From contig JACPXC010000001.1 in NCBI GenBank assembly GCA_016196755.1, positions 170,189 to 234,188 of the forward strand: a stretch of DNA of 64,000 nt, given 5' to 3'. This DNA comes from Elusimicrobiota bacterium (lineage in GTDB: Bacteria > Elusimicrobiota > Elusimicrobia > UBA1565). Below the pieces are notes generated by a model, which was not told the DNA's origin, did not search any database, and saw only the letters and a program-made list of their open reading frames with translations. The position numbers and the translations under genes are program-made. This document shows positions 33,575-40,241 of this stretch, in pieces. Positions within the stretch are counted from its first letter, which is position 1, and each line of letters begins with the position of its first letter.

Positions 33575-33719
33575 GGTCTCCTCCTTCGATGATTATTCCC
33601 ACGAGCACGTCGGCCGCGTCGCGCCACTCGTCGCGCGCGGCGCGGACCTCTGCCAGCATGTTGTGGGCGTTCTTGAGCTTGCGACGCAGGGTCGCGCCGT
33701 CGTCCTTCGGCCTAGCCAT
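33312..33719 (-). CDS. Viral helical hypothetical protein
   Basis: This 135-residue acidic protein has an N-terminal helical hairpin (ATLRRKLKNAHNMLAEVRAA) and a folded middle (GIDGETFYRITKLVSGKADG). It starts at ATG 33719 behind AGAGG, overlapping the previous stop by eight bases. Function unknown; it may be an early gene given its place upstream of the ATPase. Confidence 0.55.
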   Translation of the reverse strand: MARPKDDGATLRRKLKNAHNMLAEVRAARDEWRDAADVLVGIIIEGGDRAQIERARRALGEAKEQDTDGGGDDGLSPQERIEGIDGETFYRITKLVSGKADGVREGYDLGTAAADHAEASAHDDAADRDAHQEGG

Positions 33720-33921
33720 GCGACCTCTGGCTGATGAGCATCCGGACCAGGCGGCCCGCCTTGTCGAAGTACTTGCGGACGGTCGTCACCGTTTCGTTCT
33801 TAGGCCGGCTGACCGGGCGCGGGTTGAGCACGACCAGGCCGACGAGCGCGGGCTGACGCCATACGCCGCGCCGCGCCGCGTCCTTACGCCGCCGCCGCCC
33901 ACGAGCTTGCAGGCGCGTCAC
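33712..33921 (-). CDS. 69-residue basic viral protein
   Basis: GTG 33921 overlaps the preceding TGA (GTGA). The product is rich in Arg/Lys (RLQARGRRRRKDAARR) and ends KYFDKAGRLVRMLISQRSHG. It could bind nucleic acid. No family is recognised. Confidence 0.5.
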   Translation of the reverse strand: MTRLQARGRRRRKDAARRGVWRQPALVGLVVLNPRPVSRPKNETVTTVRKYFDKAGRLVRMLISQRSHG

Positions 33922-34121
33922 CGCAGGCCGTCCGACGCCCGCCCGCCGTGGTGCCGCTTCATGGACGCCATGACGGCATGCTGTACCGAGCGCGCGCGCT
34001 CCTCGGGCGTCATGCCCCGTAGGGATCGCTGGGCCCGGCGTATGACGTACTCCTGGCGGCCGAACCATCCGAGCAGCAGGCCCGCCTTGAACGCCACGAG
34101 TCCGACCATCGCCGTCATCAT
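33918..34121 (-). CDS. 67-residue viral membrane protein
   Basis: ATG 34121 lies six bases after GGGAGG. A short membrane helix (AMVGLVAFKAGLLLGWFG) precedes a charged helix with MTPEERARSVQHAVMASM. Function unknown; start chosen on the ribosome site. Confidence 0.55.
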   Translation of the reverse strand: MMTAMVGLVAFKAGLLLGWFGRQEYVIRRAQRSLRGMTPEERARSVQHAVMASMKRHHGGRASDGLR

Positions 34122-34167
34122 GCTTTGCCTCCCGAGAGTCTTTATCCGTCGTGCGTCGTCGTCGCCG

Positions 34168-34773
34168 TCAGGCCGTGCCCGTTGGCCCGGCAAAGCCCGC
34201 CAAGACATCAGCGGCCGACGCCCACCCCGTAGCGGGTCTGCCTCGTTGTGCCGTGGTCGTTCGCCGTTGGTCGTTGAGACCGAGAGAAAGCGCCGCGCGG
34301 AGCGCGGCCGGGTCGCTATCAGACAGGTTTAGGGCTTCCTTCGGAGAAGGAAGTCCTAATAGTTGCGTTTTTGCACAGGGTACCCCCCCTGTGGACAAGG
34401 TGGGGATATCCCTGTGGACGGCGGCGCGGCGCGGGACGCCTGGCGGCCGTCGGTCGGGCTTGGGGATGGCGGCGAAGAGCGAGGGTGCGAGGAGGATTGT
34501 GCCGCGCCGCCCGCCCGCGTTGCGGCCCATGATGATGAGGTCCTTGTCGGCCAGCCAGCGCAGGGCGCGGTAGACCGTCGAGCGGTCGCACCCGCCGCAC
34601 AACTCGGCCACGCGCTCGTCGGTCAACTCGCCTACGAAGGGCTCCATCTTGAGGCGCTGACCGAGGACCAGGGTGAACGCGGCCCACGCGGTACCTGACG
34701 CGCCCGAGGCGCGGAGGCGGGCCATCGCGGCCGCGTAGACAGCGGCCTCCCAGCCGGTCAGCAAGTCGCCCAC
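34168..34773 (-). CDS. Winged-helix protein, candidate viral replication initiator or regulator
   Basis: The 201-residue product starts at GTG 34773 and is first in the viral operon. It has a winged HTH (LTDERVAELCGGCDRSTVYRALRWLADKDLIIMGRNAGGRRG, about residues 50-92), as in phage replication initiators and DnaD-like proteins. Its coding DNA contains TGTGGACAA and related repeats (34389-34420), close to DnaA-box or iteron-like sequence, which would suit an origin inside the initiator gene. A purely regulatory role is equally possible. Confidence 0.55.
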   Translation of the reverse strand: MGDLLTGWEAAVYAAAMARLRASGASGTAWAAFTLVLGQRLKMEPFVGELTDERVAELCGGCDRSTVYRALRWLADKDLIIMGRNAGGRRGTILLAPSLFAAIPKPDRRPPGVPRRAAVHRDIPTLSTGGVPCAKTQLLGLPSPKEALNLSDSDPAALRAALSLGLNDQRRTTTAQRGRPATGWASAADVLAGFAGPTGTA

Positions 34774-34791
34774 CCTACCGACGACAAACCC

Positions 34792-34820
34792 TTGACTGAA
34801 CTAGGACGAAATGTTACCCT
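34792..34820 (+). promoter_or_regulatory. Rightward promoter upstream of the viral operon
   Basis: TTGACT (34792-34797), 17 bases, TACCCT (34815-34820). It points away from the leftward viral genes and toward the hairpin at 34904-34930. GTTACC/GGTTAC and GTTAAC words cluster just downstream. Confidence 0.45.
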
Positions 34821-34826
34821 ACGCAC

Positions 34827-34936
34827 AGGCGTTAACCCCCAAAGGTTACGGCCTAGTCGTCGGCGCGGTTCCCGGTCAAGGTCACGCCGATGACGAACGC
34901 AAAACGGCCCCGGTCGATGACCGGGGCCGTCTGCCT
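34827..34936 (+). ncRNA. Candidate short viral RNA
   Basis: A transcript from the TTGACT-17-TACCCT promoter would run about 110 bases and end at the 12-bp hairpin followed by CTGCCTTT. The interval has no convincing reading frame. It could be a regulatory RNA or a replication primer. There is no direct evidence of expression. Confidence 0.3.
34904..34930 (+). terminator. Perfect 12-bp hairpin
   Basis: Arms ACGGCCCCGGTC (34904-34915) and 34919-34930 are perfectly complementary around loop GAT. AAA precedes and CTGCCTTT follows on the plus strand. It is a probable intrinsic terminator, or a structured origin element of the virus. Confidence 0.6.
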
Positions 34937-34979
34937 TTAGTACCTTCCTTTTCTGCCTATCGCACTACCGAAAAGTCCT

Positions 34980-35007
34980 TTGTTTCACGATATATATTAT
35001 CGTTAGT
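34980..35007 (+). other. dif-like attachment site, right boundary of provirus
   Basis: XerC-like arm TTGTTTCACGA (34980-34990), centre TATATA (34991-34996), XerD-like arm TTATCGTTAGT (34997-35007). It shares the centre and TTATCGT with the left site. Combining the left XerC arm with this XerD arm gives the predicted empty chromosomal dif. Confidence 0.75.
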
Positions 35008-35055
35008 AGTGGGATTGAGGCTGAGAGGGCTCCCCTTGGCCGAATATTGGGCCTT

Positions 35056-35562
35056 TTAGGCCGGCTGGATGTGGTTGGCGAGGCGGTGCGCCAGGCGCCA
35101 GCCCTTGGCTAGGCCGGGCCCGGAGAGCTCGCGCCTGGCTCGGCGCGTCCCTGAGGCCAGGATTTCGCCTTGGGTCACCGCGGTTGCGATGACCCGGTCT
35201 ACCCGACCGATCGGATAGCCCGAGGCTCGGAGCCAGCGCGCCAGCTGGCTGGCCGTGGGCTTCTGCTGTCTGAAGACGCTCTTGGCGGCCGCTATAAGGA
35301 TTAAGCAAGCATCCCGCTCGGCCCCGGCGCCCTGGATCTTGCTGCGCAGTTGGAGCACCGGGCCTTTGACCTCGATAAGGGTCTCCCAGGCCGGCTCCGC
35401 GGGTGGTTTGGCTGGGTCCTGGGCGCCGCTCAGGGGCGTCTGGCGGGCCCCAAGGAACTCGCGGCGTTCGGTGGATACGAACTCCGGCGTCCCCTGGGCT
35501 TCGAACTCGGCGCCGTCCGGCAGGCGCAGGCGCAGGCGATGCTGCGGGGTCTCGGCGGCCAT
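35056..35562 (-). CDS. Hypothetical protein next to dif
   Basis: This 168-residue soluble protein has an N-terminal beta-rich part (HRLRLRLPDGAEFEAQG, resembling a PilZ-like or carrier strand pattern) and a C-terminal helical part (KPTASQLARWLRASGYPIGRVDRVIATAVTQGEI) that could be a winged helix. It does not belong to the virus by position. No family is recognised. Confidence 0.55.
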   Translation of the reverse strand: MAAETPQHRLRLRLPDGAEFEAQGTPEFVSTERREFLGARQTPLSGAQDPAKPPAEPAWETLIEVKGPVLQLRSKIQGAGAERDACLILIAAAKSVFRQQKPTASQLARWLRASGYPIGRVDRVIATAVTQGEILASGTRRARRELSGPGLAKGWRLAHRLANHIQPA

Positions 35563-35765
35563 GGCGCTATTATGCCAGTAACCTGTTTTAGCGTCAACCC
35601 GCCTGTTGATAGCCGTGGAATAAGTCGGCGGCGATATCCCAGCGCGGAATCAAAGTCGAAACTGGCGTCATATAATCCGACTCTAAAATAATATTTAAGA
35701 CAATTAAGACCGATTAAAGACGGTCGGATGTGGACAAGGCTGGGGATATCCCCCTCCCCCCACCC

Positions 35766-36071
35766 TCAGCGCTCGACGACGCGACGCGTTCCGTCGACCA
35801 GGGTGACGATGAGTCCGTCGCTGGAGGGGTCCTCTTGGAGATGCCGGATGCGTTTTTCGGATGGGAAGTAGGCCTCATGCCAAGCGGCTTCCGCCTCGGC
35901 GCGAAGCAGGCTCGCGACGGCCTCCGAGACGGCGCAACCGCACCTCCGGAGCTTCGACAATTCCCGGATTAAGCGCTGGTCCAGCTGGATCCCCCAAAGG
36001 AGGTGATAGTAGGCGGAGAAGTGGTATTCATCGAGCTGCATTCGGGTGTGCTTCACCGTTGGATCGGGCAT
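35766..36071 (-). CDS. Hypothetical 101-residue protein
   Basis: The product (QLDEYHFSAYYHLLWGIQLDQRLIREL, then CGCAVSEAVASLLRAEAEAAWHEAYF) is helical and has no membrane segment. An upstream intergenic stretch (35563-35765) holds GTGGACAAGG-TGGGGATATCC, which also occurs inside the viral initiator gene. Function unknown. Confidence 0.5.
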   Translation of the reverse strand: MPDPTVKHTRMQLDEYHFSAYYHLLWGIQLDQRLIRELSKLRRCGCAVSEAVASLLRAEAEAAWHEAYFPSEKRIRHLQEDPSSDGLIVTLVDGTRRVVER

Positions 36072-36127
36072 GGGGCGAGCATAGCCCCGAGTCGATACGG
36101 ATGTGTGGCGGGAAGGTAAGGCGGAGG

Positions 36128-37525
36128 TTAGAACTTACCGGAGGCTTCCAGCATGTACCGGCGCGCGGACGTCTTGGCCGGGGACAGGGCCCCCCCCGCG
36201 GAGAACAGGGCGGCGGAGAGGCGGACAGTGAAGCGGTCCTGGATGTCGTGGCGGATGCGGAAGTCCATCTCCGAGCCCAGCGAGCGGCCGGAGCCGTTGG
36301 TGCGGTCGGCCTGGTAGAGGAAGTAGTCGATGTCGAGCACGATGCCGTGCCAGGCCGGCGGCGTGGCCCCTAGGCCGAATACGATGATGCCGCTGGTGCC
36401 GCGCTGGAGGCCGTTGGCGGTGGCCGTGGAGAGGCCGCCGAAGGCGTCGTAGGGGGTGGCGGCGAAGAACTCGCCGAAGCCTTCGCGCTCGAGGCCGTCG
36501 AAGCGCTTGCCGTGGGACGGGAAGAACGCCTCATCGGTCGTGGGGGTCGACGGGTCGTCTCCGGAGCCGCGCGCGAAGCTCATGCGCGCGAAGCCCTCGA
36601 TCTTGCGGCCGGTGGTCTTGGAGCGGTAGAAGATCTGGCGCCATTTGGCCTTGAGGACCTGGGCGTTGCCGTTGTAGGTGACGTGGCCGGGGGCCGGGGT
36701 CAGGCCGGTGGGCACGGCGGCCCCGCGCTGCATGGCGGCCTCGCCGTCGAACACCACGGGGCCGTAGCGGAGCTGATAGCGCAGGCTGGAGAACCAGCGC
36801 GTGGCCTTGCTGACCGTGCAGCCGGCCCCCAGGCCTCCCGGGACGACCGGACAGCCGGCCGGGGCCGCGATCTGGTCGCGCTTGTCGCGCTCGAAGAGCT
36901 GGTTGAGCTGCCAGGTGCCCTCGGAGGGCAGCTCCAGGGTGCCGCCGAAGACGTCCAGGGCCCCGGGGTTTGACATCGGATGCGCGGCCGTCAGCGCGAA
37001 GGCCTCGGCCCGCATCCCCCAGAACGGCAGGCGGCCCTTGAGCGCGACGCCGGAGAGGCCGGCGCCGTTGTCGTCTAAGAGCAGGCCGCTGCCCTGCGAG
37101 AGGCTCTGGCGGCCGAAGGTGACGTCCCAGGGCAGTCCCCCCAGTCCGTGGGTAACCAGCGCGGCGTTCTCGAGGAAGGGCGTGTAGGCGGTGCTGGGGT
37201 ACTGGTTGGCCGCTTGGTTAAACGGCGGCACAAACGGCGTGGTCGAGCCCATGACGCCCACGGCGCGGAACTTGACCGCGATGTCCATGGACTGGCTCTC
37301 CCCCCGCGCCTCGCCCAAGGAGATGTTCTTCAGGGTGAGGCCGAGGCGGGTCGACTGGCTGAGGAAGGACATCGCTTCCTTCGGGGCTACGGCCGGGCGG
37401 ACGCCGGTGTAGGAGAGGGCGCGCATCCGGTGCTCGGCGGTGATGTCTAGGCCGGCGGCGGAAGCGTGGGCGGCTCCCAGGCCGAGCAGGGCGGCGACCG
37501 GCAACAGCGCGCGCATTCGGAGCAT
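36128..37525 (-). CDS. Outer-membrane beta-barrel protein
   Basis: The 465-residue protein has a signal peptide (ALLPVAALLGLGAAHASA) and many alternating amphipathic strands. It ends in a terminal Phe (ASGKF), the usual barrel-insertion signal. The pattern resembles alginate-export or porin-type barrels (NISLGEARGESQSMDIAVKFRAVGV, VTFGRQSLSQGSGLL). The start at ATG 37525 is uncertain; ATG 37516 is also possible. TAGCAT eight bases upstream could be a -10 for a leaderless mRNA. Confidence 0.7.
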   Translation of the reverse strand: MLRMRALLPVAALLGLGAAHASAAGLDITAEHRMRALSYTGVRPAVAPKEAMSFLSQSTRLGLTLKNISLGEARGESQSMDIAVKFRAVGVMGSTTPFVPPFNQAANQYPSTAYTPFLENAALVTHGLGGLPWDVTFGRQSLSQGSGLLLDDNGAGLSGVALKGRLPFWGMRAEAFALTAAHPMSNPGALDVFGGTLELPSEGTWQLNQLFERDKRDQIAAPAGCPVVPGGLGAGCTVSKATRWFSSLRYQLRYGPVVFDGEAAMQRGAAVPTGLTPAPGHVTYNGNAQVLKAKWRQIFYRSKTTGRKIEGFARMSFARGSGDDPSTPTTDEAFFPSHGKRFDGLEREGFGEFFAATPYDAFGGLSTATANGLQRGTSGIIVFGLGATPPAWHGIVLDIDYFLYQADRTNGSGRSLGSEMDFRIRHDIQDRFTVRLSAALFSAGGALSPAKTSARRYMLEASGKF

Positions 37526-37558
37526 CGGGGGCAATGCTAGCAAATCCCCCGTTGGGGG

Positions 37559-38107
37559 CTAAACGGGCTCGCGGCGCATCTTCGTGAGTATTCCTGTCAC
37601 CCGCCGGGCTCCGCACGCGTCCTGAAGGATGTCCTCGTCCAGTTCGGTGGCCGGGCTTTTGAGCAGTTCGCGGGCGTCATCTAAATCAAGCCCTCCACCG
37701 GCCTGGAGCTTCATGGCGATGATGTCCTCCGCGCGGATCGCAGGCAAAGCGAAGCCGCCCAAGTCGACCTGGACGCAGCGGCGGAGCGCGGCGAGGTCGG
37801 CGGCCTTCTTCGCCAACAGGATGTCCACCGCGGATTCCGACGCGTCGTCGGGCGTGACGCGTATGAGGCCGGCGATGGAGTCGTCTTGTCCCGGGGGGCG
37901 CCATTGGGCGCGCCCAAGAGGTTCGAGCGCCTTGAGGAGAGGCCCTAGGCCGCGGGGCGAAAATTCGGCGAGCCAATCCTGGTCCCGGGTCACCCGGACG
38001 CGGCCCCAAGCGATGACGGCCCACCCTCCGATGAGGCCGTGGGGTATCCCGTTCTCCTTCAAAATCTCGTGGGAACGGCGCAGGCGTTTGAGGGGGTCTG
38101 CCCTCAT
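37559..38107 (-). CDS. Nucleotidyltransferase (AbiEii/MNT-like)
   Basis: The 182-residue protein carries GLIGGWAVIAWGRVRVTRDQDW near the N-terminus, equivalent to the GG-x9-DxD signature, with AVDILLAKK supplying a third acidic residue and KLQAGGGLDLDDARELL at the end. Such proteins often act as toxins or regulators paired with a small partner. Start ATG 38107 overlaps the stop of the small gene upstream (ATGA). A similar but decayed pair lies at 1112-1488. Confidence 0.75.
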   Translation of the reverse strand: MRADPLKRLRRSHEILKENGIPHGLIGGWAVIAWGRVRVTRDQDWLAEFSPRGLGPLLKALEPLGRAQWRPPGQDDSIAGLIRVTPDDASESAVDILLAKKAADLAALRRCVQVDLGGFALPAIRAEDIIAMKLQAGGGLDLDDARELLKSPATELDEDILQDACGARRVTGILTKMRREPV

Positions 38108-38298
38108 TCGGCCTGGCGCCATAAGCGTAGCGCCCTTTGCGGAGACACGCCGCGCGCGGCCATGCCGGCCATGAAGAGGGTGTGGGCGGCTTCGAGATGG
38201 ATTGCCGCGAGCTCCATGCGGCCCCGAGGGGACAATGCCGCGTCCCGTTCTCGACGCGCGCGGCGTTTCTCTTCTCGGAGGCGGGAAAAACGGGCCAT
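38104..38298 (-). CDS. Small partner of nucleotidyltransferase
   Basis: This 64-residue charged helical protein (RLREEKRRARRERDAAL, AIHLEAAHTLFMAGMAARG) sits directly upstream of the nucleotidyltransferase with ATGA overlap. TACAAT lies five bases before the ATG, so the mRNA is probably leaderless. An antitoxin-like role is inferred from layout only. Confidence 0.6.
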   Translation of the reverse strand: MARFSRLREEKRRARRERDAALSPRGRMELAAIHLEAAHTLFMAGMAARGVSPQRALRLWRQAE

Positions 38299-38341
38299 GC
38301 TTGATTGTAACGGGGATTCCGAGGACTGTCAACAAAAAGAG

Positions 38342-38373
38342 AGACCCCCCGGCGGCAAGCCGCCGGGGGGTCT
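38342..38373 (-). terminator. Strong intrinsic terminator after porin gene
   Basis: A 14-bp perfect stem (38342-38355 with 38360-38373, four-base loop) is followed on the minus strand by TCTCTTTTTG. It ends the transcript of the 38392-39888 porin gene and insulates the leftward gene pair. Confidence 0.9.
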
Positions 38374-38391
38374 TTAGACTCTTTTCTCGGT

Positions 38392-39888
38392 TTAGAAGCG
38401 GACCGAGAGGTCGGCGAACGTCATCAGCGCCGGGTTGTTGCCGGTGTTGATCGCCGCCGTGTTCGTGTTGGCGATCGTCTGCTTGATGAAGCCGCCGGGC
38501 TGGTAGATGGAGCCCCCGAAGCCGTACTTGATGTTCTCGGAGTGCTTCCAGTCAGCCGTGAGGCCGTACTCGACGCCCAGGTGCTTCGCGCCGCTCTGAG
38601 CGCCGGCGACGGGCACGGCGTTGGTGGCCGTGTTGCGCTGGAGGTTGAAGCTCCAGAGCTGCGTCCCGACCGTCAGCTTCTCCCACTTGGACGGGGTGAA
38701 GTTGAGGCCGAGGCCGTAGACCACGCGGTTGTTGAGGCCGGCCGTGGCCGAGCCCGTGCCGCCGAGAAGGCCGACGCCGAGGTTCTGAGCCGAGGCCCCG
38801 GTCTGCGCGAACCGGCGGTTGAGGATGCCGGGGCGGTAGTCCGTGGCGATCGACGTGAACCCTTCGTTGCGGGACTCGAGGTTGCTCGAGCGGCCCGTGC
38901 CGTAGCCGAAGTTGACCCAGGGGGTCAGCGCGCCCAGCCCGCCCAATTCGGCGTTGTAGCCGAGGTCGAGCAGCAGGGCTTTTCCGGTGTAGTTCGACGC
39001 ATGGGCGTTGTTACCCACGGCGGTGGCAGCGGTGCCGGCCAGGGTCGTGCGGTCTTCGCCGCCGTTGGCCGCGATGTCGGCGTTGATCCAGCCGCCCATC
39101 GCCTCGCCGCGCAGCTTCACGCCGTAGACCCACAGGTTGTCGTTCTTACCGACGGTGCCGACGGCCGCGGCGGAGGGAGCCACGCCCAACTGGCCCGCGC
39201 CCTGCGTCACGCGGTTCCAGATGTAGGTGTGCGCCTTGATGGGCAGGCTCTTCCACAGCAGGTCGAAGCCGCGGACGTTGGTGTCGGCCGTGCCGGGGCC
39301 GAAGGCGCCCGCGGCGGTCTTGCCGGCCAGACCGGAGAACGCCAGCCAGTCGTTGGCGGCCTCGAAGCGCGCCGCGTCGATGGCGGTGTTGATCAGGCCG
39401 TAGTTGTCCTTGACGCCGAAGTAGATGATCAGGTCACCCGCCTCGCCGTAGTACTGCCGGCCGAGGGTCATGTCGACATGACCGACAGCCTTGTCGACCG
39501 TGATGTTGGCCTGGTCGACGAACGTGTTGCCGAGGATGCCGCCGGCCGCGTTGATGCCCTGCGACCCGGTCGCGCCCTGTCCGGCGCCGCCCGCCGCGCC
39601 CCAAGCCCGGTCGTTCTTGCGCAGGCCGACCGTGGCGTGGACGTCGTCGAGCAGGTCCCACGTCGCGTTGATCACCGTGCGGGTGACCACCGTGCCGATG
39701 CGGTCCTGGCCGGTCGTCGCCGCGGCGCCGACGGTGTCGCCGCGGGTGGAGAAGTCCGACGTATTGCGGCCCGAGGTAGCGGCGATGTCAATCTGACCGC
39801 CGACCTTGAGGTTCTTCAGGATCTCTGCGCTCGCCTGGCCGGGAACAAGCATGGCCGCGGTGATCGCGATCCCCATGAGTTTCTTCAT
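38392..39888 (-). CDS. Outer-membrane porin-like protein
   Basis: The 498-residue protein has a classic signal peptide (KKLMGIAITAAMLVPGQASA) and long stretches of amphipathic beta strand. Its C-terminus ends SVRF with terminal Phe. It includes TLGRQYYGEAGDLIIYFGVKDNYGL, typical of carbohydrate or general porins. It has a strong ribosome site, its own sigma70 promoter with about 160 bases of leader, and a strong terminator, so it is probably an abundant envelope protein. Confidence 0.8.
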   Translation of the reverse strand: MKKLMGIAITAAMLVPGQASAEILKNLKVGGQIDIAATSGRNTSDFSTRGDTVGAAATTGQDRIGTVVTRTVINATWDLLDDVHATVGLRKNDRAWGAAGGAGQGATGSQGINAAGGILGNTFVDQANITVDKAVGHVDMTLGRQYYGEAGDLIIYFGVKDNYGLINTAIDAARFEAANDWLAFSGLAGKTAAGAFGPGTADTNVRGFDLLWKSLPIKAHTYIWNRVTQGAGQLGVAPSAAAVGTVGKNDNLWVYGVKLRGEAMGGWINADIAANGGEDRTTLAGTAATAVGNNAHASNYTGKALLLDLGYNAELGGLGALTPWVNFGYGTGRSSNLESRNEGFTSIATDYRPGILNRRFAQTGASAQNLGVGLLGGTGSATAGLNNRVVYGLGLNFTPSKWEKLTVGTQLWSFNLQRNTATNAVPVAGAQSGAKHLGVEYGLTADWKHSENIKYGFGGSIYQPGGFIKQTIANTNTAAINTGNNPALMTFADLSVRF

Positions 39889-40053
39889 TGCAGGTTCTTC
39901 CTCCCTCTATTTTTCGTATGCATCCCGTTGGGGATGTTGCGGCTTTTCCTAGCATCCCCACGCCGCCGGCATGACCGTCCAGCGGACCGCCCAGTCGGCG
40001 GCGAGATGCTTACGTATGAGGGCCCCAGACCGCAGGCCCGTACGAGCGCCCTG

Positions 40054-40083
40054 ATTCTAGACGAAAGGGCATTTTAAAGTCAA
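40054..40083 (-). promoter_or_regulatory. Sigma70-type promoter of the porin gene
   Basis: On the minus strand TTGACT (40083-40078), 18-base spacer, TAGAAT (40059-40054). The predicted start near 40047 leaves about 160 bases before ATG 39888. The leader contains CATCCC-CAAC-GGGATG, which can form a short hairpin. The rest of 39889-40181 shows no gene. Confidence 0.65.
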
Positions 40084-40181
40084 GCGGTCGTCATGGCGCC
40101 GCAACAATCCGTGTGGCTCCGCTGTCGTCCCTCCAGTGTTGACCAGTATCATCCTGTCGTTTTTTCCCTCGGCGGCGGGGC

Positions 40182-40217
40182 AAAAAAGAAGCCGGGCCCC
40201 GACGGGGGACCCGGCTC
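40182..40217 (-). terminator. Intrinsic terminator of the YfgM-like gene
   Basis: On the minus strand AGCCGGG...CCCGGCT encloses a GC-rich loop and is followed by TCTTTTTTG. It ends the gene at 40242-40889. Confidence 0.85.
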
Positions 40218-40241
40218 TTACGGTCGTTTAAAGTCGACCGG

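Larger units (their letters stand above)
25628..34990 (-). mobile_element. Xer-integrated provirus of a tailless, probably double-jelly-roll virus
   Basis: This 9,363-bp element lies between two dif-like sites. All of its roughly 22 genes run leftward with ATGA/GTGA/TGATG overlaps. It contains a packaging-type ATPase, a 334-residue capsid candidate, a second capsid-like protein, a secreted spike-like protein, many one-helix membrane proteins, a lipoprotein peptidase, a lysin and two HTH proteins. No portal, large terminase, tail, integrase or rolling-circle Rep was seen. The gene set and size match PM2/FLiP/PRD1-like viruses. Virus type is inferred from one ATPase, one capsid-like pattern and gene content. 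Confidence 0.72.

Noticed and set aside
25628..34990. Filamentous (inovirus-like) prophage, suggested by dif integration
   Set aside because: No rolling-circle Rep, no small signal-bearing major coat gene, and the ATPase lacks the membrane helix of Zot. The 334-residue signal-less capsid candidate does not fit.
34811..35059. 82-residue plus-strand ORF across the right att site
   Set aside because: It runs through the hairpin and the dif-like site with no ribosome site or recognisable product.
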